Assembly: GCF_000429665.1 (NCBI RefSeq)
Contig: NZ_AUCH01000009.1
Coordinates: 124,001-188,000 of the forward strand
Source: Azovibrio restrictus DSM 23866
GTDB taxonomy: Bacteria > Pseudomonadota > Gammaproteobacteria > Burkholderiales > Rhodocyclaceae
Length of the DNA stretch: 64,000 nt
Direction: 5' to 3'
The notes beneath the pieces are model-generated. The model made no database searches. It was not told the DNA's origin and saw only the letters and a program-made list of their open reading frames with translations. Shown here in pieces: positions 47,213-54,701 of this stretch (its first letter is position 1; every line of letters starts with the position of its first letter). Both the position numbers and the translations under genes were made by a program.

Positions 47213-50104
47213 TCAGTCCAGGTCTTCATCCGCCACGCAGGGCAGATCGATGAGTTGGTCCGGCAGGCAGGGCCGGGCATAGAGGAAGCCTTGCAGTTGA
47301 TCGCAATCCAGTTCCGCCAGGCGCTTGCGCTGGATTTCCGTCTCCACCCCTTCGGCCACGGTTTCCATGGACAGGGCGTGGGCCAGCAGGATCACCGCCT
47401 GCACCACCGAGCGGCTCTCGGCTTCGCTGCCCAGGCTCTGGACGAAACTCTTGTCGATCTTGACCACGTCCACCGGGAAACGGGACAGATAGGAGAGAGA
47501 GGAGTAGCCGGTGCCAAAGTCGTCGATGGCGATACGGATGCCCTTGCGGCGCAACTGGGCGAAGATGCTGAAGGTCCGCTCCGGATCGTCGGCCAGGGAG
47601 GATTCGGTCAGCTCCAGCTCCAGGCAGCGGGGAGGGATGCCGGTTTCCTTGAGAATGTCGAACACCATCTCGGTGAAACCCGGGTTGCGCAGCTGCCGGG
47701 CCGAAACATTGACCGCCACCCGCTGGATGGGCAGTCCCGCCTGCTGCCAGGCCACCAACTGCCGGCAGGCTGTCTGCAGGCACCAGCGCCCGAGGATGTC
47801 GATGTAGCCGGTGGTCTCGGCCAGGGGAATGAAGCGGTCCGGCAGCAGCAAGCCCCGGGCCGGATGCTGCCAGCGCACCAGGGCCTCCACCCCCAGGATC
47901 AAGCCATTGCGGGTATCCACCTGGGGCTGGTAGTACAGGCGCAGCTCGTCCCGGGCCACCGCGTGGCGCAGGGCCGTTTCCAGCTCCAGACGCTCGAGGG
48001 AGTTCTCGCTGTCGCTTTCCAGGAAGAAACGGAAGGCGGAGCGCCCTGCGTCCTTGGCGTTGTAGAGGGCCACGTCGGCATTCTTGAGCAGGATTTCCGG
48101 ACTTTCTCCGTCGGAGGGATAGACGGCGATGCCGATGCTGGTGGAGGTGAACACCTCCCGTCCATCCAGGTCGAAGGGAGTGTCGAACTCGCTCAGCATG
48201 CGGCTGGCCAGGCTGGCGGCATCCGCATGGGAAGAGATCTCCGGCAGCAGCAGGGCGAATTCGTCGCCCCCCAGGCGGGCCAGGGTATCCCCCTCCCGCA
48301 GCAGGTGGCTCAGACGCTGGCTGACGGACTTGAGCAGCACGTCCCCCGCCGCATGGCCCAGGGAGTCGTTGATGGATTTGAAGCGGTCCAGATCGAGCAG
48401 CATGATGGCCATGGGACGCCGGGTCCGGTGGGCCTGGTGCATGGCGTTGTCGAGCCGGTCATGGAACAGCAGCCGGTTGGCGAGCCCGGTGAGGGGATCG
48501 TGATAGGCCAGGTGGTGAATGTAGGCCTCAGCCTGCTTGCGCTCGGAAATGTCGGAGAACAGGGCGATGTACTGCAGCACCTGGCCGCACTCATCGCGCA
48601 CCGCGGTGATGGACAGCCATTCCGGATAGGTCTCGCCGCCCTTCCTGCGATTGATGATCTCCCCCTGCCACTTGCCCTCGCTCTGCAGGGTGGCCCACAT
48701 GCCCTGGTAGAACGCCCGGTCATGCAGGCCGGAACCGAGCAGGGAGCCCGGAGTATGCCCCCGGGCCTCGGCCTCCGTGTAGCCGGTGATGGCGGTGAAG
48801 GCCGGGTTCACCGACTGGATCAGGCCGTCGGGCCCGGTGATGGTCATGGCCTCGGAGAGGTTGTCGAACACCCGGGCCGCCAGCCGCAGCCGGGCTTCCG
48901 CCTGACGCTGGGCGCTCACGTCCCGGAACGAGGTGACGTAGCCGGCAGGGCCGCCGCTGTTGTCCAGGCGTGGCAGGGGGCCGCCCAGGAAGGCCACGGG
49001 AAGCAGTTCCCCATCCGGGCGCTGCAGCCATTCCTCTCCCTCGAAGGGCCGCCCGGCCGCCAAGGCGGCCCGGAAGGAGGAATCCTCGGCCCCGGCCTCG
49101 GGCAGGATGATGGCCACCCCCTGGCCCAGCAGCTCCCGCTCGGAACGCCCGAGCAGGGTCTCGGCCCGGCGGTTCACGAAATTGAGCACCCCCCGACCGT
49201 CAAAGCTGAGGATGCCCTCCCCCAGGTGGTCGGCCACGTTGTCCAGCAGGTTGTGGCTCCTGGTCAGCTCCCGGGCCGTGTGGCGCAGGCGCAGCATGAT
49301 CAGCACCACGGCGGCGATCATGAACAGGGCAAAGATGGCCATCAGCCGCCGGTAATGCTCGGCCTCCGCCGCCGCCCGGGCATAGACCCGGGAATATTCA
49401 GCGTAGGCCTGCTCCATGTCCTGGGGAAAGCTGCTGCGGGAAATGCTGTGCATCAGGTTCTGCACCGGCAGGTGGTTGTTCACGATCACCTTGCCGTGGG
49501 CCGCCAGCAGGCGCCCCTGGGTGGCCGCCGGCTCGGGCCAGCGGCGGCTCTCGACTTCCAGCCGGTTGAGGCCGGCCAGGGTGAGGAAGATGTCCTTGGT
49601 CTGCTGCTCGTTTACGAAAATCAGCACATCCCGGGTCACCGAGTTCAGCAGGGCCACGGGGACCCTGGCCCCCGCGTCCCAGTCGGAATGGAGTTGGGTG
49701 GTGAGATTGACGAAGTGGTAAAGGGAATTCACCAGCACCGCATTCTGGCGGCGGAAATCATCCAGGGCCAGCTGTTTCCGGCCCCATTCCTCCCGGGCCG
49801 GATGCAGGGCTTCGGGCAAGCCCAGGCGCTCGAAATCCACCTGCAACTGGGCCAGCAATTCCTCCACCTGGTTGGCGGACAGGGACAGGCTGTCGTAGTC
49901 CAGCAACTGCCGGTGGCGCAGCCGCAGCACGTCCAGATTGATGCGGGTGTCCAGGGTCAGAGCCTGGCGCACATTGAGCTCCACCTGCACCCGGTCGTTG
50001 TCGCTGATGCGGGTGCTCAGGGCATAGAGGGAGATCAGCACCCCGGCCAGCACGGCCAGCAGCAGCCAGGGCACCAGGGAGCGCAGGGAGGACGGCAGTT
50101 TCAT
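47213..50104 (-). CDS. Membrane PAS-GGDEF-EAL c-di-GMP signalling protein
   Basis: A 963-residue protein. Membrane helices lie at about residues 11-29 and 252-271 and enclose a helical periplasmic domain of the DAHL type. Two PAS domains follow (about 285-530), then GGDEF (LARLGGDEFALLL) and EAL (GVEALVRW, ELTESSLAD, DDFGTGYSSL). Both catalytic signatures are intact. Its start is separated by four overlapping bases from the peroxidase gene upstream, so the two may be co-transcribed. Confidence 0.9.
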   Translation of the reverse strand: MKLPSSLRSLVPWLLLAVLAGVLISLYALSTRISDNDRVQVELNVRQALTLDTRINLDVLRLRHRQLLDYDSLSLSANQVEELLAQLQVDFERLGLPEALHPAREEWGRKQLALDDFRRQNAVLVNSLYHFVNLTTQLHSDWDAGARVPVALLNSVTRDVLIFVNEQQTKDIFLTLAGLNRLEVESRRWPEPAATQGRLLAAHGKVIVNNHLPVQNLMHSISRSSFPQDMEQAYAEYSRVYARAAAEAEHYRRLMAIFALFMIAAVVLIMLRLRHTARELTRSHNLLDNVADHLGEGILSFDGRGVLNFVNRRAETLLGRSERELLGQGVAIILPEAGAEDSSFRAALAAGRPFEGEEWLQRPDGELLPVAFLGGPLPRLDNSGGPAGYVTSFRDVSAQRQAEARLRLAARVFDNLSEAMTITGPDGLIQSVNPAFTAITGYTEAEARGHTPGSLLGSGLHDRAFYQGMWATLQSEGKWQGEIINRRKGGETYPEWLSITAVRDECGQVLQYIALFSDISERKQAEAYIHHLAYHDPLTGLANRLLFHDRLDNAMHQAHRTRRPMAIMLLDLDRFKSINDSLGHAAGDVLLKSVSQRLSHLLREGDTLARLGGDEFALLLPEISSHADAASLASRMLSEFDTPFDLDGREVFTSTSIGIAVYPSDGESPEILLKNADVALYNAKDAGRSAFRFFLESDSENSLERLELETALRHAVARDELRLYYQPQVDTRNGLILGVEALVRWQHPARGLLLPDRFIPLAETTGYIDILGRWCLQTACRQLVAWQQAGLPIQRVAVNVSARQLRNPGFTEMVFDILKETGIPPRCLELELTESSLADDPERTFSIFAQLRRKGIRIAIDDFGTGYSSLSYLSRFPVDVVKIDKSFVQSLGSEAESRSVVQAVILLAHALSMETVAEGVETEIQRKRLAELDCDQLQGFLYARPCLPDQLIDLPCVADEDLD

Positions 50105-51153
50105 GGCAGTCTCTCTCCACTCAAGGTATGCAGGAACAGGACAATGGCCTTGACGTCCTCGGGAGGCAGCTCGACTCCCAGCTGGTAACGCCCCATCTGG
50201 GCCACGGCCTCATCCAGGGTGGCCGCGGAGGCATCGTGAAAATACGGCGCGGTCAGGGCCACGTTGCGCAGGCTGGGCACCTTGAACACATGCCGGTCCT
50301 CCTCCCGGCCGGTGACGTTGAAACGCCCCAGGTCCGCCGGAGAAATCTTCTGCTTGTCGGCGAAGTAATCCTGCATCACCCCGAAACGCTGGAACAGGTT
50401 GCCGCCCACATTGGCTCCCTGGTGACAGGCGACGCAGCCATGCCGCTTGAACAGCCGGTAGCCGGCCAGCTCCCGGGCATTCAGGGCGCTCGCCTCACCC
50501 AGCAGCCAGCGGTCCATGGGCGATGGCGTGACCAGGGAACGCTCGAACTCGGCTATGGCATCCTGGACCGCTGCCGCCGAAGGCGGGGCCTTGTAGAGGG
50601 CCACGAACTGGGCCTCCAGCTGGGCATCCGCCCGCAGCTTGGGCAATACCTCGGCCCAGGAGGAAGCCATTTCCACCGGGTTGTGGATGGGGCCAGCCAC
50701 CTGGTCCACCAGGTTGGGGGAACGGCCGTCCCAGAACTGCCGGAAATTCAGGGCCGCGTTGAACACCGTGGGGGCATTGATGCTCCCTTCCCGCCCCCCC
50801 ACGCCCAGGGAACGGGGGCGGTGGTCTATCCCCCCCCGGGACAGGTCATGGCAGGAGGCACAGCTGATGCTGTTGTCCCGGGACAGGCGGGGATCATGGA
50901 ACAGGGTCCGCCCCAGGGCCACCTTCTGGGCATTCAGGTCCCGGGGCACCTGGATGGGCAGCAGCGGCTCGTCCAGGCGCACCGGCACCGCCCGGAAGGG
51001 CAGACTGGACTGGGCACTAGCCCGCTGGAACAGGTGGGGAGAGGGGAAGAGCAGCAGGGCCAGGCCCGTGAGCAAGGCGATCAGAAGCCCAACGCCCAAC
51101 AACTTCTTGAGTATTGAGGCCTGGACCGAAGGGATCGCCTTGTCGTCAACCAT
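50101..51153 (-). CDS. Di-heme cytochrome c peroxidase family protein
   Basis: A 350-residue protein with an N-terminal membrane helix (about 15-36) and two c-type heme sites. The first CxxCH is CASCHD near residue 100, the second CVACHQ near residue 240. The LGRTLFHDPRLSRDNSISCASCH segment and the C-terminal PYFHDASAATLDEAV with MGRYQLG are typical of the bacterial CcpA/MauG group. It probably reduces hydrogen peroxide in the periplasm with electrons from cytochrome c, perhaps the neighbouring cytochrome c5. It overlaps the next c-di-GMP gene by four bases. Confidence 0.92.
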   Translation of the reverse strand: MVDDKAIPSVQASILKKLLGVGLLIALLTGLALLLFPSPHLFQRASAQSSLPFRAVPVRLDEPLLPIQVPRDLNAQKVALGRTLFHDPRLSRDNSISCASCHDLSRGGIDHRPRSLGVGGREGSINAPTVFNAALNFRQFWDGRSPNLVDQVAGPIHNPVEMASSWAEVLPKLRADAQLEAQFVALYKAPPSAAAVQDAIAEFERSLVTPSPMDRWLLGEASALNARELAGYRLFKRHGCVACHQGANVGGNLFQRFGVMQDYFADKQKISPADLGRFNVTGREEDRHVFKVPSLRNVALTAPYFHDASAATLDEAVAQMGRYQLGVELPPEDVKAIVLFLHTLSGERLP

Positions 51154-51240
51154 GAGCGCCTGCGCCTACCGCGGGGATGATCTGCTCCCCATTTTAAGGG
51201 GAGGTCGGGATTTGATGAAAAATTACTGCCCGGAAGCAGG

Positions 51241-51283
51241 CAGCAAAAAGCCGCCGGGCTACAGGCCGGGCGGCTTTTTGCTG
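51241..51283. terminator. Strong rho-independent terminator
   Basis: CAGCAAAAAGCCGCC (51241-51255) pairs perfectly with GGCGGCTTTTTGCTG (51269-51283). The stem includes A- and T-runs on both sides, so it can work in both directions. It stands after the cytochrome c5 stop on the minus strand and separates that gene from the peroxidase. Confidence 0.9.
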
Positions 51284-51296
51284 TGGTACGGGAAGC

Positions 51297-51746
51297 TTAC
51301 TTGGCCTGGCCGACCAGGTAATCCACGGCGCCCTTGACCTCCTCATCGGAAAGGTTGGCCGCACCGCCCTTGGCAGGCATGGCCAGCTTGCCGCCGATCG
51401 CGGAAGCATAGAGGGCATCATTGCCGGTGGCGATACGGGGAGCCCAGGCGGCCTTGTCACCCTTCTTGGGGGCACCGGCAGCACCGGTATCGTGGCAGGC
51501 GCTGCAGACGGAAGCATAGACGGTGGGACCATCCTTGGGCCCGCTGGCGGCGGCATCGGCAGCACCGGCAACCTTCAGCTCGAACTTGGCCACGGGCTGG
51601 ACACGGACCTCGGCATCCTCGCTGCTGCCGGCCACAGGCGCCATGTCACCCTTGATGGTGAAGGGAACAATGGCCACCATGAGCAGGATCGCTACGGCGA
51701 CAGTCGCGTACATGATGGACTTGGACGAATTCTGCTGGTCGGCCAT
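51297..51746 (-). CDS. Cytochrome c5-type monoheme protein
   Basis: A 149-residue membrane-anchored cytochrome c. It starts MADQQNSSKSIMYATVAVAIL, with one membrane helix, followed by an Ala-rich linker and a cytochrome c domain. The heme site is CSACHDTG and the axial methionine is in KLAMPAKGG. It likely carries electrons to terminal oxidases or to the neighbouring peroxidase. The frame is open upstream into the tRNA, but the ATG at 51746 gives the proper anchor. Confidence 0.93.
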   Translation of the reverse strand: MADQQNSSKSIMYATVAVAILLMVAIVPFTIKGDMAPVAGSSEDAEVRVQPVAKFELKVAGAADAAASGPKDGPTVYASVCSACHDTGAAGAPKKGDKAAWAPRIATGNDALYASAIGGKLAMPAKGGAANLSDEEVKGAVDYLVGQAK

Positions 51747-51780
51747 GCTGACTTCCTCGAGACGAAATTGACAAACCGCA

Positions 51781-51786
51781 ATTATA
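51781..51786 (-). promoter_or_regulatory. TATAAT -10 box for the cytochrome c5 gene
   Basis: The minus strand reads TATAAT 35 bases before the cytochrome c5 ATG. The -35 region is poor. It is back to back with the tRNA-Arg promoter. Confidence 0.55.
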
Positions 51787-51817
51787 GCCGCTCGCAACCC
51801 GCCGATGGATGAAATAA

Positions 51818-51846
51818 TGGACTCGTTCCCATAAACCCAGTATGAT
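51818..51846 (+). promoter_or_regulatory. Promoter of tRNA-Arg
   Basis: TGGACT (51818-51823) and TATGAT (51841-51846) are separated by 17 bases and lie 14 bases before the tRNA 5' end. This is a near-consensus sigma-70 arrangement. Confidence 0.65.
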
Positions 51847-51859
51847 TTCGCCTCCCCAC

Positions 51860-51936
51860 GCGCCCGTAGCTCAGTTGGATAGAGTACTGCCCTCCGAAGG
51901 CAGGGGTCGGACGTTCGAATCGTCTCGGGCGCGCCA
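51860..51936 (+). tRNA. tRNA-Arg (anticodon CCG)
   Basis: A 77-base cloverleaf with acceptor stem GCGCCCG/CGGGCGC, D-arm TAGCTCAGTTGGATAGAG, anticodon stem CTGCC/GGCAG around the loop CTCCGAA (anticodon CCG), T-loop GTTCGAATC and encoded CCA. It decodes CGG. It is the boundary between core chromosome and the phage/cassette region. The adjacent minus-strand phage gene reads into it. Confidence 0.97.
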
Positions 51937-52227
51937 AAATTCAAGCGGTCTGCCAGATCTCTGGCGGGCCGCTTCTGCTTTGTGCTGCCAGTATGCGCGG
52001 CGGACTTCATCCCGCTCCCGCTCGGCGTTGGCCTGGGCAATCACTTCCAGCTCGTCAATCTCCAGCAGTTCCGCCACCCGAGCTGCCATGTAGTCGTCCA
52101 TTACCCGTTTCTTGGTCCTGTACTGGCTGATCTGAGCCGTTGAACAGTCCAGCACGTTTGCCAGCTGGGCATCTGTTGCCAACTGGCAACGGGTCTTGAT
52201 TTCATCCAGGAAAAGCAAGGTGTTCAT
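51871..52227 (-). CDS. Cro/CI-like phage regulator (DUF3693-type)
   Basis: A 118-residue protein. The N-terminal part (MNTLLFLDEIKTRCQLATDA...) contains a helix-turn-helix: DAQLANVLDCSTAQISQYRTKKRVMDDYMAARVAELLEI. A charged helix follows (ANAERERDEVRRAYWQHKAE). This matches the small repressors next to replication genes of filamentous phages. The last roughly 21 residues (...DDSNVRPLPSEGSTLSN) and the TGA stop are encoded by the complement of tRNA-Arg, so the natural C terminus may have been changed by integration. Operator-like repeats lie upstream. Confidence 0.75.
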   Translation of the reverse strand: MNTLLFLDEIKTRCQLATDAQLANVLDCSTAQISQYRTKKRVMDDYMAARVAELLEIDELEVIAQANAERERDEVRRAYWQHKAEAARQRSGRPLEFWRARDDSNVRPLPSEGSTLSN

Positions 52228-52249
52228 TTGTGCGCCTCTGTCTCCATGA

Positions 52250-52264
52250 GGTCATTTAATGACC
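52250..52264. promoter_or_regulatory. Perfect inverted repeat near the phage repressor start
   Basis: GGTCATT-T-AATGACC is a perfect palindrome with seven-base arms, 23 bases upstream of the repressor ATG. It is a good candidate operator for autoregulation. Confidence 0.5.
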
Positions 52265-52296
52265 AGACGGGCCTATTCTCCCCACCTTGCTAACAC

Positions 52297-52340
52297 TTGA
52301 CAACTCACAGCCGTTAGTTATACCGTTCGCAAAACTAACG
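52297..52340 (+). promoter_or_regulatory. Rightward phage promoter with overlapping operator
   Basis: TTGACA (52297-52302) and TATACC (52319-52324) are 16 bases apart. The -10 is flanked by a perfect eight-base inverted repeat: CGTTAGTT (52312-52319) and AACTAACG (52333-52340). This looks like the repressed early promoter of an inovirus. It now points into the antisense strand of the DUF2726 gene, so that gene appears to have been placed between the promoter and the replication operon. Confidence 0.55.
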
Positions 52341-52384
52341 TGCGTTAGCCACTGCGGACAAACATGGCGCCCTCCCTCACCTCT

Positions 52385-53491
52385 TCAAGCCCTTCCCAGC
52401 CGAGCATTCCGCTCTTGCTCGTGTCGCTTGCGGGCAACCATGGCGCGGGCGACGTCGTGTCGAATGGTCTTGATGTAGGGCATGTCGCTTGTCTCGTAGA
52501 CGATCAAGGGAATCCCCGCTTCTTCCAAAGCCGCCCGCTTAACCTCATCGGCCCGCTTTCGTTCCTCCAGTTCGTGGACGGCCCCGTTGAGTTCGATAGC
52601 GGCAACGATGGCGAAGTTATCCCCTTCCTTCCTGCAGACCAGGAAATCAACGCTCTTTCGCCCTATCTCGTTCAGCTGTGCATTCGCATCCCATCCCCTG
52701 ATGTGGAGCATTTGGGAAACGCTCACCTGAGAGAAGACAACCAGCTGGGGCAAGGCGGCAACAAGTTCGTGATAGAGGGTGGCCTCTGTGTCGTTGAACA
52801 ACAGGAATTTGTCCCTGTATTTCCCGCGTCGGCTCTTTTTGGCTGCGGGAGCAGCTGCCGGGGCTGTCCCCTGCATGAAGAATTTCAACTCTTCTTCCGG
52901 AACGGGAATCGGGGCCTGGCTATTCGAGCCGCTCTTCTGCTCTACCGGATCAGGCGTTTTCCTGGGTTCCACCCTCTGCTGATAAGTGGGGGCTCTTCCC
53001 CATTCCGTCCTCTTCGGCTTGAAAAACCAGCCAGCTGCGCCCGCCGACAAAGAAAACAGAAGCAGAGGCGGAACAATGTCCCCGTACCCGGGATATTTGA
53101 GGGTGATTCCCCGCTGCTCCAGAACTTCCTTCACCTCGCCGCTCTTCCACATGAGCTCGAAAATTTCCCGCTGTCGAGTCATGTTCCGCCGGCAGGTTCC
53201 TTTCAGTTCACGGTCTGTAATCGTTCCCTGGCAGGCCGGAGGCGCCTTGTAGATCGCTGCCCAAGCCCGCTCCTTCAAGGGTCGGAACGCTCCTGTTTTG
53301 GCAAAGCTGTTGTAGGTGACCAGGAGCAGAACAACCAGCAACCCCACTCCAAGCTTCAAAAACCTGCCCAGGGCTTTTCCGCTTGCCCCCTCCTCCTTCA
53401 ACCAGAACCACACGGCAAGGCCAATTACAGCCATGACGACCCCCAGCATAAACAGGAGGTCGGACGGATTCGTCGGATTTTCCATGGGCAA
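52385..53491 (-). CDS. Membrane protein with C-terminal DUF2726 domain (phage cargo)
   Basis: A 368-residue protein. It has hydrophobic helices at about residues 10-31, 45-62 and 140-156, a Pro/Lys-rich linker, and a C-terminal domain (about 230-360) of the DUF2726 type. The domain is shown by FNDTEATLYHELVAALPQLVVFSQVSVSQML and SVDFLVCRKEGDNFAIVAAIELNGAVHE. DUF2726 is related to endonuclease-like folds; Asp and Glu of a possible active site are in VDFLV and AIELN. It is transcribed against the rest of the phage, a typical position for a cargo or superinfection-exclusion gene. Function unproven. Confidence 0.75.
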   Translation of the reverse strand: MPMENPTNPSDLLFMLGVVMAVIGLAVWFWLKEEGASGKALGRFLKLGVGLLVVLLLVTYNSFAKTGAFRPLKERAWAAIYKAPPACQGTITDRELKGTCRRNMTRQREIFELMWKSGEVKEVLEQRGITLKYPGYGDIVPPLLLFSLSAGAAGWFFKPKRTEWGRAPTYQQRVEPRKTPDPVEQKSGSNSQAPIPVPEEELKFFMQGTAPAAAPAAKKSRRGKYRDKFLLFNDTEATLYHELVAALPQLVVFSQVSVSQMLHIRGWDANAQLNEIGRKSVDFLVCRKEGDNFAIVAAIELNGAVHELEERKRADEVKRAALEEAGIPLIVYETSDMPYIKTIRHDVARAMVARKRHEQERNARLGRA

Positions 53492-53538
53492 GCTTCCTTG
53501 AAGTCTTTGGGCTTAGTTGAGAGTCACTATCAATGACG

Positions 53539-53546
53539 ATTCTAAC
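53539..53546 (-). promoter_or_regulatory. Probable -10 element (GTTAGAAT) for the DUF2726 gene
   Basis: The minus strand reads GTTAGAAT 48 bases before the DUF2726 gene start. This is the same octamer found before host rpe, secA and lpxC, so the cargo gene seems to use a host-type constitutive promoter. Confidence 0.45.
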
Positions 53547-53592
53547 CCAACAGCATTCCACGTTCGCCGCCTTGCAGCCCTGGAGCCAGTAA

Positions 53593-53952
53593 ATGCCGAC
53601 CCCAAACTTCTCCCTGCTCCTGGGCGTCATCGACTTTTCCAAGGTCGTTATTGCCCTGTTGTCCATTTTCGCGGCCCTGGTAGCGGTTGCCTTTATCCAG
53701 AACGGCGCCGGAAAGCTGGTGGCCTTCGTCAGCTCAGAATATGAACGCAAGCACCCGGAGCGGGATTTCCAGCGACGCTTCGCACGTGAAGAACGCGCCC
53801 GCGTTGCAAAGCGGGAGCGCAGTAAAAAAGACCAGGACTACAAGAACTGGAAAGCGGCCCAGATGGGCCCCAGGATGCCCCGGGGGCGTAAGCCGACCAA
53901 CACCGGCTTTGGCACCATGCCCAAAGGCCGCTGGAGAGGGCTGGACTGGTGA
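53593..53952 (+). CDS. Coat-like membrane segment fused to a basic tail
   Basis: A 119-residue protein of unknown family. Residues 14-46 (from DFSKVVIALL) align without gaps with the membrane part of the phage major coat protein (from DFSSVIVALM), with 14 of 33 positions identical by my count. There is no signal peptide. The rest (47-119) is highly charged (KHPERDFQRRFAREERARVAKR...) and ends with a Gly/Pro-rich basic stretch. GGAG lies seven to eight bases before the ATG. It opens a chain of four overlapping genes upstream of rep. Confidence 0.7.
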   Translation: MPTPNFSLLLGVIDFSKVVIALLSIFAALVAVAFIQNGAGKLVAFVSSEYERKHPERDFQRRFAREERARVAKRERSKKDQDYKNWKAAQMGPRMPRGRKPTNTGFGTMPKGRWRGLDW

Positions 53953-54236
53953 CCTACGCCCACATCCCCCTATCTCGCCTCCGATCTGCCGTCGCCTTCT
54001 GTGCGGCGGTTTCCCGTCTGGCCTGGCAATTCCCTGGTGATGCCCTGCGCCCCTTCAACTGGCGCCGCCTCCAGTCCGGCCAGACCCAGGCCGACTTCCG
54101 CCGCTATGCCTTCGCCCTGCGCGAAGCACGGCCGGCGCCAGCTGGCGCCCTGACGCCGCCAACGGACCGCGGCACCGCCCGCAGCGCAGCGAGGACGGAG
54201 CCCCGGACCGGCTGGCGCTCGGAGGGGCGCCCATGA
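53949..54236 (+). CDS. Small basic phage protein, paralogue of the gene at 54427
   Basis: A 95-residue protein starting at a GTG inside a GTGA overlap with the previous gene. Residues about 34-60 (LRPFNWRRLQSGQTQADF..., then YAFALRE) resemble residues 28-57 of the gene at 54427. The C-terminal 35 residues are Ala/Arg/Pro-rich. A 16-base palindrome (GGCGCCAGCTGGCGCC, 54134-54149) lies inside the gene and would form a strong hairpin in ssDNA. No known family. Confidence 0.6.
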   Translation: MTYAHIPLSRLRSAVAFCAAVSRLAWQFPGDALRPFNWRRLQSGQTQADFRRYAFALREARPAPAGALTPPTDRGTARSAARTEPRTGWRSEGRP

Positions 54237-54430
54237 CGCGCTGCTGTGCCCGCTGCTGCGCCTTCTGCACCTCGGCCCGAGCCATCCCGGCCAAGGACCC
54301 CTTGCCCCACGAGCTCCCCATGCTGGTGGGCTGCGTCATGAAGGGCCACAAGGTGCCCCCGGCGTCCTCCTGCCCCTGGCACTCCGTCGGCCCCCTGATC
54401 CACCCCTGCTTTACAGAGGTCCTCGGATGA
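54233..54430 (+). CDS. Small cysteine-rich phage protein
   Basis: A 65-residue protein that starts MTRCCARCCAFC, with eight cysteines in total, five of them in the first twelve residues, plus HELP and HSVG histidines. A metal-binding role is possible. ATGA overlaps at both ends link it to its neighbours, which is the main evidence that it is real. Confidence 0.55.
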   Translation: MTRCCARCCAFCTSARAIPAKDPLPHELPMLVGCVMKGHKVPPASSCPWHSVGPLIHPCFTEVLG

Positions 54431-54696
54431 TCGTCGCCCAGATTCCCTATCACCACGTCCAGGCCGCATGCCGCAACAGCCGCGTCCTGGCCCATCGCCA
54501 CCAGCTCCAGCCCTTCAACACCTGGCGCCTCCAGGCCCAAGGCACCTCCATTGCCTGGCTCTTCGAGCGGGCCCGTTTCGCCTTTGCCCGGGAGCCTTTC
54601 AAAGGCTTTTTGGGCAGGGCCTCCGGCACTGGTTTTTTTGATCAGCGGCGCAGTAGCACCGCTGATAAGTCTCGTTTAAGAGACTCTGCCCTTTAA
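54427..54696 (+). CDS. Small basic phage protein, paralogue of the gene at 53949
   Basis: An 89-residue protein that starts MIVAQIPYHHVQAACRNS. Its LQPFNTWRLQAQGTS and ARFAFARE segments match the paralogue at 53949 (LRPFNWRRLQ, YAFALRE). Its last 20 codons run through two hairpins just before rep, so the natural end may be shorter. It begins at an ATGA overlap with the Cys-rich gene. Confidence 0.55.
   Translation: MIVAQIPYHHVQAACRNSRVLAHRHQLQPFNTWRLQAQGTSIAWLFERARFAFAREPFKGFLGRASGTGFFDQRRSSTADKSRLRDSAL
54641..54685 (+). promoter_or_regulatory. Two tandem hairpins just upstream of rep
   Basis: ATCAGCGG (54641-54648) pairs with CCGCTGAT (54659-54666). AGTCTC (54668-54673) pairs with GAGACT (54680-54685). 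They lie 17-60 bases before the rep ATG and follow a run of seven T. They may control rep expression or form part of a replication or packaging signal in the single-stranded genome. No experiment-like evidence is available here. Confidence 0.55.
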
Positions 54697-54701
54697 TCGC
54701 C

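Noticed and set aside
46343..50188. A 1281-codon and other long plus-strand frames over the ClpX-like and GGDEF-EAL genes
   Set aside because: Same shadow effect; the minus-strand frames carry all the domain motifs.
54134..54149. 16-base palindrome GGCGCCAGCTGGCGCC as the phage origin
   Set aside because: It is inside a reading frame and such G+C palindromes are expected in this composition; nothing links it to the Rep nick site.
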